Shown: one piece after another, positions 35,197 through 43,081 of the stretch
Position numbering within the stretch: the first letter of the stretch is position 1
Layout: every line of letters begins with the position of its first letter
Source: Desulfosudis oleivorans
GTDB lineage: Bacteria; Desulfobacterota; Desulfobacteria; Desulfobacterales; SURF-7
Direction: 5' to 3'
Length of the DNA: 44,023 nt
Assembly: GCA_020723325.1 (NCBI GenBank)
Contig: DYJD01000043.1
Location: forward strand, 1 to 44,023
The notes under the pieces: generated by a model
What the model was told of the DNA's origin: nothing
Seen by the model: only the letters and a program-made list of their open reading frames with translations
Database searches by the model: none
Made by a program: the position numbers and the translations under genes

Positions 35197-36710
35197 ACCA
35201 AAAAATAAAACCCGGCAGCAAGCGAGATACGGGATTGCGTGTTCTATCTGGATGGGTTGGGCTGAATTTTATGGTCCTTGGTATCGGCTTTTTGGTCTTG
35301 CCTGAAGTGTTTGCCACCGCCTTTTTCATGGAGCCGGCCCGGGCAGTGGGTATCAATTCACTCAGGGGAGACATGGGATCTCTTTTCCTTGGCATGGGCT
35401 TTTTCTGCCTGCTTGGCGTATTGACTATCCATCGCCGTTTGCTGATGATTCCCATGGTATTTCTGAGTTTGGTTATTGTCGGAAGACTGACCAGCGTTAT
35501 CGTGGATGATGTACCGTTGATTGCGGGAGGGGCGCTGGTTGCAGAATTTGTAATGCTAAGCATCCTGCTCGTTACCCTATTCCTCTCCCCGGGGGCCACA
35601 GCGAAACATCATATGCCTGTGACCGTAAGAAGCATTTTCACGCGTTTTTCCGTCATCGGGCTGGTACTGGTTTTTGTAACGATTTTGGCTCTCTTCGCGT
35701 CCAGAAGTCAAATAGGTATGGCCCTGGTCCACGTGATCGGCAAACAATTGAGTTCCAAGGATGGGGCGGCTGAATTGCCTGATGGGCTTCATGTGATATT
35801 TGCCGGTTCCGGGTCGCCGATTCCGGATTCAAAAAGGGTTCAGCCGTGTATTGTCGTGGTCGCCGGAAAGAACATATACATTGTCGATTCAGGGCCGGGG
35901 AGTACCCTCAGACTGGAACTCATGGGGATACGGGTGGGGCAGGTTCAAGGGGTGCTGCTCACCCATTTTCATTCAGATCATATCGGAAATCTGGGAGAAT
36001 TGATGCTGAAATGCTGGGCCAGCGGCGCCAGAACAAAGCCATTGGATGTGTTTGGGCCGTCAGGCGTTGAAACCGTTGTCCAGGGGTTTAACCTGGCATA
36101 CGCCATGGACTCCCAATACAGGGTGGCGCATCATGGACCGGCTACGGTTCCTCCATCGGGTATGGGAGGAGTGGCAAGGCCGTTTGCGCTTCCCAAGGGG
36201 AATGATGGTCAGGTGGTAATTGATGCGGACGGTCTGAAAGTTACCGCCTTTTTGGTGGACCATCGTCCCGTGGTTCAGGCGGTGGGATATCGGTTCGATT
36301 ACAAAGGACGGTCCCTGGTGATCAGCGGAGACACGCTGCCAGCCGATTCGTTGAGAAAACACGCCAATGGCGCGCAATTGCTGCTGCATGAAGCCCTTCA
36401 GCCCACCATGATACGAGCCATCGGAACTATCAACAAAGACATTGGACGAACCAATGTCGCCAATATTTTCGCGGACATTTTAAATTATCACACCTTTACG
36501 GAGGAGGCAGCCAGAATCGCCCGGGACGCGGAGGTAAAGTACCTTGTTCTTTACCACACCCTGCCGCCGCTGCCTGTGGCCGTGGTTAAAAAGACGTTTC
36601 TGGGAGAGTCCGAACAATTTTTTAAAGGCCCCATGACCATCGCGGAAGACGGCATGGGTTTTTGTATGCCTGCAGACAGTCAAGAAATTCAGACAAAATG
36701 GTTTTGGTAG
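35193..36710 (+). CDS. DUF4345-like membrane domain fused to metallo-beta-lactamase hydrolase
   Basis: The 505-residue protein has about four N-terminal membrane helices (about residues 15-130, with RGDMGSLFLGMGFF and RLTSVIVDD resembling DUF4345). A further helix follows (about 148-170), then a metallo-beta-lactamase domain (about 195-495). Zinc ligands lie in THFHSDHIGN near 260, SGDTLPAD near 385 and LYHTLPP near 453. The domain resembles RNase Z and arylsulfatase-like hydrolases, but here it is joined to the membrane, probably facing the periplasm or cytoplasmic face; topology is not decided by sequence. It overlaps the DJ-1 gene by 4 bp and precedes an FeS protein, implying one pathway. 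Confidence 0.8.
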   Translation: MNQKIKPGSKRDTGLRVLSGWVGLNFMVLGIGFLVLPEVFATAFFMEPARAVGINSLRGDMGSLFLGMGFFCLLGVLTIHRRLLMIPMVFLSLVIVGRLTSVIVDDVPLIAGGALVAEFVMLSILLVTLFLSPGATAKHHMPVTVRSIFTRFSVIGLVLVFVTILALFASRSQIGMALVHVIGKQLSSKDGAAELPDGLHVIFAGSGSPIPDSKRVQPCIVVVAGKNIYIVDSGPGSTLRLELMGIRVGQVQGVLLTHFHSDHIGNLGELMLKCWASGARTKPLDVFGPSGVETVVQGFNLAYAMDSQYRVAHHGPATVPPSGMGGVARPFALPKGNDGQVVIDADGLKVTAFLVDHRPVVQAVGYRFDYKGRSLVISGDTLPADSLRKHANGAQLLLHEALQPTMIRAIGTINKDIGRTNVANIFADILNYHTFTEEAARIARDAEVKYLVLYHTLPPLPVAVVKKTFLGESEQFFKGPMTIAEDGMGFCMPADSQEIQTKWFW

Positions 36711-36750
36711 ATTGTTGTTTGCCAGCCATTCGTTTTAAAGGTGAGGCGAT

Positions 36751-37830
36751 ATGCGCGCGCGGCGAAAAATGAAGGATCGATACCGTAAGTTCTCCTTTAT
36801 TACCGACATCGGCGGAATGAAAAGTGCTATCGGAGAACTAAGGGGCAAAGGTTTTCCCAAACAGCCGAAATTAAACAAAGCGTACATTCCGGTTCCGGAT
36901 GATCCGGTGTTTGACGAAACATGGTTTATTGACACTCTAAAGGACAAACTGGCCAACCATTCGGACAATGGTTTTGAGTATCCGTTTTACAAAGAACGTA
37001 TATTCGGAGAGCCTCTGGTGGGGTTTATTCGGGGAGATGATCCGCTGTTAACGGAGTATAAAACCATTATCGGTGCGCATCATTTTACACCGTTTGAGAT
37101 TATGAAATGGCAGGCGGAAAAAAACGGCGTTTCCGTGCCCTCTGCCTCGGAACTGTCCGTGGTTTGCTTTGTCATGCCTATATCGCGAAAGACAAAGGAT
37201 GACAACGCGGCGCGTACAGACTGGCCGTCAGAACGGTGGGCGCAAACGCGCTTGCTGGGTGAACTATTCAGCCAGACCATGGTTCGGGAGATGGTCACCT
37301 ACCTAATGGATAAAGGGGTTTTGGCCATTTCACCGGATGTAACACCCATGTTCAACAAGAAGCGCTATCCGAAAGTAGGCTGGGCCTCACCGTGGTCTCA
37401 CCGTCATATGGCGTATGCCGCCGGGCTCGGAACCTTTGGTATGCACGACTTTTTAATTACTGAAAAAGGATGCGCTCATCGTGTGGGCAGTTTTGTGGTT
37501 CATTTGAAACTGGCGCCTAATCATAAGCGGCCCAAAGACATACACGCGAATTGTCTCCACTACCAGGGGATTGATTGTCTGAAGTGCGAAACCCGCTGCC
37601 CGGTGGATGCTATCACGGAAAAAGACGCCCATGACAAGGAAAAATGTTATCAGCGTGTGGCTGCCTCAACGAAATACTGCAACAAGAACTATCACATTTT
37701 TATTTACGGGTGCGGGTTGTGCGCGACCGGCACGCCGTGTGAATCCAGCATACCGGAAGAACTTCAAAAAAACAGACCATTAAATGGGGTAAACCCAACA
37801 ACGACACTACCAGGGATCAGCTGTTTATAA
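36751..37830 (+). CDS. QueG/reductive-dehalogenase-like FeS protein, C-terminus altered
   Basis: The 359-residue protein has the fold pattern of cobalamin-dependent epoxyqueuosine reductase and reductive dehalogenases. The middle part is cobamide-binding-like (WASPWSHRHMAYAAGLGTFG, with GMHDFLIT). A cysteine-rich part follows: CLHYQGIDCLKCETRCPVDA, then CYQRV...KYCNK and YGCGLCATGTPC. It has no Tat signal, so it is probably cytoplasmic. The last 16 codons and stop (after KNRPL) lie inside the inverted-repeat element that begins at 37783, so the natural C-terminus seems replaced. The start at 36751 has GGTGAGG upstream, 40 bp after the MBL gene. The substrate is unknown. Confidence 0.7.
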   Translation: MRARRKMKDRYRKFSFITDIGGMKSAIGELRGKGFPKQPKLNKAYIPVPDDPVFDETWFIDTLKDKLANHSDNGFEYPFYKERIFGEPLVGFIRGDDPLLTEYKTIIGAHHFTPFEIMKWQAEKNGVSVPSASELSVVCFVMPISRKTKDDNAARTDWPSERWAQTRLLGELFSQTMVREMVTYLMDKGVLAISPDVTPMFNKKRYPKVGWASPWSHRHMAYAAGLGTFGMHDFLITEKGCAHRVGSFVVHLKLAPNHKRPKDIHANCLHYQGIDCLKCETRCPVDAITEKDAHDKEKCYQRVAASTKYCNKNYHIFIYGCGLCATGTPCESSIPEELQKNRPLNGVNPTTTLPGISCL

Positions 37831-38090
37831 CTATTCTAAAAGATAGTTATTTTAGTGCTATTCCACATTCACCCATCATGGGGAAAATATGAAAATTAAT
37901 TGTCCGGTTTTCATCTTTGTTAAAAAAGTCAGTAACATGGCATCTTATGTACTTTGATTTTTGAACATAATTTTTATAACAGGATTACCAGGGTTATAAA
38001 CAGAAAGTGCGGCTGTCCAGAAAACGGTCGTTTTTTGGACACTTATTTACAAATGATCCCAGGTAGTGCCGTTGTTGGGGTTACCCCATT
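37783..38090. mobile_element. 308-bp element with 37-bp terminal inverted repeats
   Basis: The left end AATGGGGTAAACCCAACAAC (continuing CGACACTACC) and the right end, complement of GGTAGTGCCGTTGTTGGGGT then TACCCCATT, match over about 37 bp with three differences. The interior is A+T-rich, has an AACTAT/ATAGTT hairpin at 37829-37848 and codes for nothing recognisable. This pattern is that of a non-autonomous DNA element. No certain target duplication is visible. It separates the QueG-like gene from the next FeS gene. Confidence 0.75.
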
Positions 38091-38172
38091 ATGCATCGGA
38101 TTGTAAAGAAATCGACAATCGGGTAATGGGTGAAACACGAAGCATTGGATCTTCCAATTTTCAGAGGGGCGA

Positions 38173-39363
38173 ATGAATTCGGCAAACCATCACGATCCGT
38201 ATGAACGGATTCTGGAAAACATGCGGCAGTATCCCAACGACATTCCCATGGTGAATGGCGGGGTATCGGAAGCCTTCAGGGCCTATATCCAGCTGTTATT
38301 CACCCCTGAAGAGGCCCAGGTGGCCCAATATTTAAAGCTTCGGCCCATACCCGGCGGTCGGGTGGCACAGTGGGTGTTGAACCGGCTGTTTCGCACCCGG
38401 TTTATCCAGAAGGCGGCCATGCGGCAGTCCATACGAACGGTCTCCCTTAAGATCGGCAGGAGTGCCGGCGAAACTCGGTCCATCCTCGAAGGGATGACCC
38501 AGCGCGGCGTTATTCAGGATATCGGCGGATACTCCTATTTCCTGACCATGCCCCACCTGTTCAACATCGGGTTCAAGTATTCCAAAGCCTTGGAGCGTCT
38601 GGGAAAGAGAGGCGCCGAACTGTATCAGCAGTTCTTCGTTACCGAAAAATACTACAAACGGTACCAGTCGTCAGACAAGGGGACCTCCATGTCCCGCATT
38701 ATTCCGGTGAAAAAGGCCATTCACCATCAGTCCGAGATTCAACCCGCAGAAGAGCTCCACAACATCCTGGATTGCTGTATGGAGCCCATCGTGATCACGG
38801 ACTGCCCCTGTCGGAACCGCAAGGATATCCTGGGGGAGCGGGAATGCAGGGACAAATATCCCATAAGGGAGTCCTGCTTCCAGGTGGGATTGTTCGGCGA
38901 ATATTTTCTCCGCAGGGGTGAAGGCAGACGCCTGGAGCGTCAAGAGGCCCATGACATGGTGGATCGTTTCGCCGCCCTGGGTTTGATTTTTACCACCGAG
39001 AACACCCGTGATCCCAACCGGTTTGTCATCTGCTGCTGCTGTGAGTGTTGCTGTGCACTTATCCGCGGTATGACGCGGTTTGAAGAAAAAAACGAATTCT
39101 GCACGGCGAAATCCAATTACCTGGCGTCCGTGGATGGCCAAACATGCAAAGGCTGCGGTCGCTGCGTGCAGCGCTGTGCCTTCCATGCCGTAATGATGCA
39201 CGACGATAAGGCCCGGGTGGATCACCAAAAATGCTATGGTTGCGGCGTTTGCGCGGTCACCTGCCCAGCCCAGGCCATCCGGCTTCACCAGGAGCCGCGG
39301 TCCCCCATTTATGCCAACGGTCTCGAACTGATGAGCCGGATATACAGGGAAAACCGGGACTGA
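38173..39363 (+). CDS. Cysteine-rich 2[4Fe-4S] ferredoxin-domain protein
   Basis: The 396-residue cytoplasmic protein has an N-terminal helical, winged-helix-like part (about 60-130, with SLKIGRSAGETRSILEGM). A middle region has many cysteines (DCCMEP, DCPCRNR, ECRDKYPIRESC and the run ICCCCECCC). The C-terminus carries two classical [4Fe-4S] motifs, CKGCGRCVQRC and CYGCGVCAVTCP. Proteins of this shape recur in sulfate reducers, but no biochemical role is known to me. The ATG at 38173 has AGGGGC upstream. It may once have been cotranscribed with the QueG-like gene before the 308-bp element arrived. Confidence 0.75.
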   Translation: MNSANHHDPYERILENMRQYPNDIPMVNGGVSEAFRAYIQLLFTPEEAQVAQYLKLRPIPGGRVAQWVLNRLFRTRFIQKAAMRQSIRTVSLKIGRSAGETRSILEGMTQRGVIQDIGGYSYFLTMPHLFNIGFKYSKALERLGKRGAELYQQFFVTEKYYKRYQSSDKGTSMSRIIPVKKAIHHQSEIQPAEELHNILDCCMEPIVITDCPCRNRKDILGERECRDKYPIRESCFQVGLFGEYFLRRGEGRRLERQEAHDMVDRFAALGLIFTTENTRDPNRFVICCCCECCCALIRGMTRFEEKNEFCTAKSNYLASVDGQTCKGCGRCVQRCAFHAVMMHDDKARVDHQKCYGCGVCAVTCPAQAIRLHQEPRSPIYANGLELMSRIYRENRD

Positions 39364-39787
39364 GAAGGCAGGCGCCCAGTGGGCTTTTCCCCAGAGCGGT
39401 GCTGGCCAAGGTCAAGGCGGATGGATACCTCTGGATGCATGGGAATGAGATCATAGTTTTCTCCAGTGATTGGCAAAAAATGTGCGGTAACGGTATGAAA
39501 CCGGCAATAGGGCCTAAAAGTGGCGTAGCTACCGACAAGTGCGGTTTATCTTTAAATTATTTTAATTTAAAGCAATCCAAAACACCAAGAATGTTCCCAG
39601 AACATAGAGAGTCGGAACTGTGATCAATCTTTTCATTTCGATAAGCAGCCGTTTGTGTTGTCGGAAGCATATAAGTTTATTTTATTTTTTCGTTTCAGAT
39701 ATAAAAACAGGAATATCAGGGAGATCACAAACCACACTCCCTGGCAGCTACGCTACTTTTACCCCATTTTTGCAAAGGAGTCGCGAG
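39364..39787 (+). other. Gap with a possible coding remnant
   Basis: The 424-bp gap contains a short stretch (39399-39490) reading KVKADGYLWMHGNEIIVFSS then DWQKMCGN in one frame, which resembles coding sequence without start, stop or family match. AAATTA/TAATTT forms a small hairpin near 39555. No confident gene is present. AAAGGAG near its end is the ribosome site of the next gene. Confidence 0.35.
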
Positions 39788-40837
39788 ATGAAACCCAAAC
39801 TGCTTGGCCTTTTGATAGCAACGTACCTTTGTTTTCTTTTTTGCGCAGTCGGCCTAGCCAAAGAAAACGCTAAAAACACCATCAAGATCGCCCACCTGGC
39901 GCCCAAGGGCTCCATGTCAGCCAATTTGTTGGATGAGCTCAACGAAAAGATAATCGCCGAAACCCAAAATGATGTGGGCTTTAAAATCTATTTCGGCGGG
40001 GTCCAGGGGGATGCCCAGGATGTGTTGCGCAAGATCAAATTCAAACAACTGCAAGGGGCTATGCTGCCGTCCTATGGCTTGGGGCAGATCGCTTCGGAAA
40101 TCCGCGTCACCGGCTTACCTTATATTTTCCGGAACTACGAAGAAGTACGCTATGTCCGGGGCAAACTGGAAGACCATATGAACAACGCCTTAAAAGCCAA
40201 AGGTTTTGTGGCCCTGGGTTGGTATGATATCGGTTTTGTTTACAGCTTTTCCAAGGTGCCCATCACTTCCGTGGAAATCGCCCGTCAGCAGAAATTCTGG
40301 GCCCCGGAAGGCGACCCCTTGGCCAAGAAGGCTTATGAGGTTATCGGGATCACCCCTGTATCCCTTTCCATCACGGATGTGTTGACTTCCCTCTCCACCC
40401 GCCTGATTGATGCTGCCAGCGCGCCACCCATTGCCGCGGTTGGTTTTCGCTGGTACACGAAGTTTCAATACATGACGGAATATCCTTCCACCAATGTGGT
40501 GGGCGCCCTGGTGGTGGACAAAGAATCCTTTGATAAAATTTCCCCCGAAAACCAGGAAAAAGTGCTGCGGCTCAGCCGGGAATATTGTCTCAAGATTCAA
40601 GAAGGCCATCAAAGGGAAAACGCCAAGAGCATTGATCTGCTGAAAAAATCGGGGATTTCCATTGTCCGCAGCCAGGATGACAAGGCTTATCAAAAATTTA
40701 TCGATGAAACCGCTCAAAAAACCATGGAGGGCTTGGTGGGTGAGTGTTATTCAAGAGAGCTTTTGGACAAGACCCTGGCCTACCTGAAGGAATACCGTGA
40801 TATGCATCCGGAAAGCGCTGTTCCGCGCATTGACTAG
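39788..40837 (+). CDS. TRAP transporter solute-binding protein DctP-family
   Basis: The 349-residue protein has a signal peptide (LLGLLIATYLCFLFCAVGLA) and a DctP fold: KIAHLAPKGSMS at the mature start, IYFGGVQGDAQDVLRKIKF, GLPYIFRNYEEVRYVRG and RWYTKFQYMTEYP in the order typical for this family. It captures a small organic acid in the periplasm for the DctQM membrane permease, which is not in the window. The ATG at 39788 follows AAAGGAG. A related, decayed copy follows 21 bp downstream, so this is a tandem duplication. Confidence 0.87.
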   Translation: MKPKLLGLLIATYLCFLFCAVGLAKENAKNTIKIAHLAPKGSMSANLLDELNEKIIAETQNDVGFKIYFGGVQGDAQDVLRKIKFKQLQGAMLPSYGLGQIASEIRVTGLPYIFRNYEEVRYVRGKLEDHMNNALKAKGFVALGWYDIGFVYSFSKVPITSVEIARQQKFWAPEGDPLAKKAYEVIGITPVSLSITDVLTSLSTRLIDAASAPPIAAVGFRWYTKFQYMTEYPSTNVVGALVVDKESFDKISPENQEKVLRLSREYCLKIQEGHQRENAKSIDLLKKSGISIVRSQDDKAYQKFIDETAQKTMEGLVGECYSRELLDKTLAYLKEYRDMHPESAVPRID

Positions 40838-40858
40838 AATTAGGATAGGGAGACCATC

Positions 40859-41899
40859 ATGAAAAGCATCGTCTTGCTGTGTATTTGCGCTGTCATTGTG
40901 CTGTGTGGCTTGATTCAGCCGGCTTATAGCGCAGATTAGGCCAAAGTTGTCCATCAAACTCGCCACGCTGCTCCCCAAGGATTCCGGCGGGGTCTTTGAA
41001 AAACTTAGGACCGAAGTAGATCGGGAAACCGGCGGTGAGGTGGAGTTCAAGGTATATTACGGCGGAGTTCAGTGAGATGAACATGATGTGTTGAAGAAAA
41101 ACCAATACAAGCAGCTCCACGGCGGTTCTTTTACCGGCCATGGATTGGGCAAGATCGTGTCGGCGGTGCATGTCACGGAACTGCCCTACCTGTTCAAGAA
41201 CTACGGCGAAATCTCCTACGTGCGCAGCCAGTTGAAAGAAAACATGAATCAGCTCTTTTTCCAGGAGGGCATTATCGTGCTGGGCTGGTATGAAACCGGG
41301 TTTGCCTATGTTTTTTCCAAGGTGCCCATCAAAGACGTGGAAACCGCCAGGCAGCAAAAATGGTGGATGTGGGAAGGGGGCCCCATGCAAAAAGCCACCT
41401 TTGACGCCATGAATATCAGTCCGGTATCTCTTTCCCTGACCGATGTCATGACTTCCCTGTCCACCAAACTCATCGATGCGGCCGCCACCACGCCTTTTGG
41501 GGCTGTGGCTTTTCGCTGGTATACCCGGTTCAGCTATATGGGGGAATACCCCCATTGCCAACGGCATTGTGGCGGTCATCGTGCACCGGGAGATCTGGGA
41601 TAAAATCTCCCCAGCCGGCCAGGCAAAAATTTTGAGCATCTCAAAGGGGCTGTTTGTCGGCATGGTGAAGAAACGCAGAACCGCCAATGATCACAGCATT
41701 GATGTGTTGAAAAAAAACGGAATTTCCGTTGTGCTGTATGACATGGAAAGCGAGGCCATGAAATTTGTTCTTGCAGCTTCTGCCAAAGCCCGGGAAACCA
41801 TGGTGCCAGTTGTATTCCAGGGAGCTGTTGGACCGGACCCTGGCCCTTCTTGCTGAATACTGTAGTAGGGGAATAATGGGGACGTCCATGATTTCATGA
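40859..41899 (+). pseudogene. Second DctP-family gene, decayed
   Basis: The ATG at 40859 opens a signal peptide (MKSIVLLCICAVIVLCGLIQ) and then hits TAG. The frame moves to KLSIKLATLLPKDSGGVFEK near 40950, has TGA where GGVQGDE is expected (near 41074), and continues DVLKKNQYKQLHGG. A further frame change near 41555 (one C too many in GAATACCCCC) gives ANGIVAVIVHREIWD, and another near 41806 gives QLYSRELLDRTLALLAEY before the stop at 41897. Residues throughout parallel the intact copy upstream. At least four lesions mean it makes no functional product. Confidence 0.88.
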
Positions 41900-41940
41900 A
41901 ATTCTCCATAGAAAAGCATAAAATCATGAACATGGCATCA

Positions 41941-42033
41941 GGGTCGCACCCAATGCTGTTGACTTGAGCATTTTTGTCATCATTTTTGGTGGTTGGATAT
42001 TTATAGTTCGAAAGCGACATCTTGATGTTCTCA
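41941..42033. repeat. MITE-like element, partial copy C, reversed
   Basis: GGGTCGCACCCAATGCTGTT, then GACTTGAGCATTTTTGTCAT, matches the reverse complement of the right half of copy B, and similarity continues in weakened form to about 42033. The other end is missing, cut off by the IS91 remnant. Confidence 0.65.
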
Positions 42034-42298
42034 TGCGCTTGACTGGCTGGCTCAACTCACCATGCATATCACCGACAAAAGGGAACAAATGGTCAGGTAC
42101 TCTGGTTACTACAGCAACGAATCACGGGGCATTCGCCAAAAGGCCGGAAAGGATAATGATATCCCGTCGTCATGGATTCAGAGCTGTTGTACAAGGTGTT
42201 TTACAAAAACTGGATGCGTGCCTTATCCAAAAGATATAAATCTTATTTCATGCATCCATTTCATTTTTCGTGATGGTTATCCATTAATCATCTGATCG
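42034..42298 (+). pseudogene. IS91-family transposase, C-terminal remnant
   Basis: ALDWLAQLT then HITDKREQMVRYSGYYSNES and RGIRQKAGKDNDIPS is the conserved C-terminal region of IS91 transposases (usual form D-L-AQ-T-HIP..-EQMVRYYGYYSN). After this the frame must shift twice to keep similarity (LIQKI, SCIHFIF-DGYP). It has no N-terminus. The gap 41900-42511 holds this, copy C, and a plain stretch 42299-42511 in which I see nothing. Confidence 0.78.
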
Positions 42299-42511
42299 AG
42301 TAAGTAAAAACTCCCTTGAAAGGCAAAAAACGAGCACATCGGAGGTGGAGCATTCCTTGCCACTTTGTGGCCTCGCTCAACTCATTAAAAATGATGCACA
42401 TTGCAGACATTCTGCACATTAACAGCCTGGCGATTCCATTGTCAATTTGTTAATTGAATCCGGTTTAAGTGTTGAAATCGGATCTCTCTGCTTGCCCTAT
42501 TCCGATAAGGA

Positions 42512-42892
42512 CTATAAGGTATTCGTAAGCGCTGCTGCCAAGGCTGCGGGCTCCTCAACACTCACCATAAGTTGTCGCAAACGAACCGGAAATCCCAGAA
42601 CATATCCTCGTTGAGTTGGCACAAGATCAATAGTCAGGATTCCCTGTCCGGACCCGTTCACCAGCCATCGACCTGCAAAACCATGCACTCCACGGCTTAA
42701 TGGCCGTCCATTATTTTCTGTGGCTGAAGCAATAGCTGATTTTGGAAAGCGGGATCGAAACGCCCAGCTCATTTGTACATGGATCTCCTCGCCTTTAACC
42801 TCTAAATAAGAGCTTGAAGGGGGGAGGAATAAGGCACTTGAAAGAATTCTGTACCAAGTATCGAACTTAATTTGAAATCGTTGATATTTCAT
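42512..42892 (-). CDS. Small conserved protein of unknown function
   Basis: The 126-residue soluble protein (MKYQRFQI start at 42892; a GTG at 42904 is an alternative, neither has a strong ribosome site) has the pattern PSSSYLEVKGEEIHVQMSWA, FRSRFPKSAI, RGVHGFAGRWLVNGS and PVRLRQLMVSVEEP. I recognise this as a small conserved family known from actinobacteria and others, without assigned function. The beta-rich pattern suggests a compact barrel. The gene stands alone between an IS91 relic and the IS110 element. Confidence 0.65.
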   Translation of the reverse strand: MKYQRFQIKFDTWYRILSSALFLPPSSSYLEVKGEEIHVQMSWAFRSRFPKSAIASATENNGRPLSRGVHGFAGRWLVNGSGQGILTIDLVPTQRGYVLGFPVRLRQLMVSVEEPAALAAALTNTL

Positions 42893-42922
42893 TTCTTTTT
42901 TTGCCACCAACCTGCTCCACAA

Positions 42923-43081
42923 ACCTCGCAGTTAGCGAATATAGAAAGGCTGAAAAAATTTCATCAAAAGTGCAAGAATGCTTGATAATCATCTAAAAGG
43001 CACCTCCTAATCGCTAAGTGGCTCGGGTTTTGGTAAAATCCGATTAAAGCCAATTTAACCCTCAAAGTAAAGGAGGCCCGT
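42923..43081 (+). promoter_or_regulatory. Non-coding left end of an IS110 element
   Basis: The 159-bp region upstream of the transposase is non-coding. In members of the IS110 group this end is known to supply the structured bridge RNA that pairs with target and donor DNA. Short complementary pieces (GCACCTCC and GGAGGC; TTGGTAAAATCC near 43030) are visible, but I cannot fold it reliably or decide the element's exact left border. AAAGGAGG before 43082 is the ribosome site. Confidence 0.3.

Noticed and set aside
37829-37848. Hairpin after the QueG-like stop as an ordinary terminator
   Set aside because: It lies within the 308-bp element and lacks a clean T-run, so it is treated as part of the element, although it might end transcription by chance.
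41074-41076. TGA in the second dctP as a recoded codon
   Set aside because: The gene carries further stops and frame changes, and the intact copy has Gly at this position.
41964-42239. 91-residue open frame
   Set aside because: It starts in the MITE fragment and crosses the IS91 relic in the wrong frame; the recognisable IS91 residues are in the neighbouring frame.
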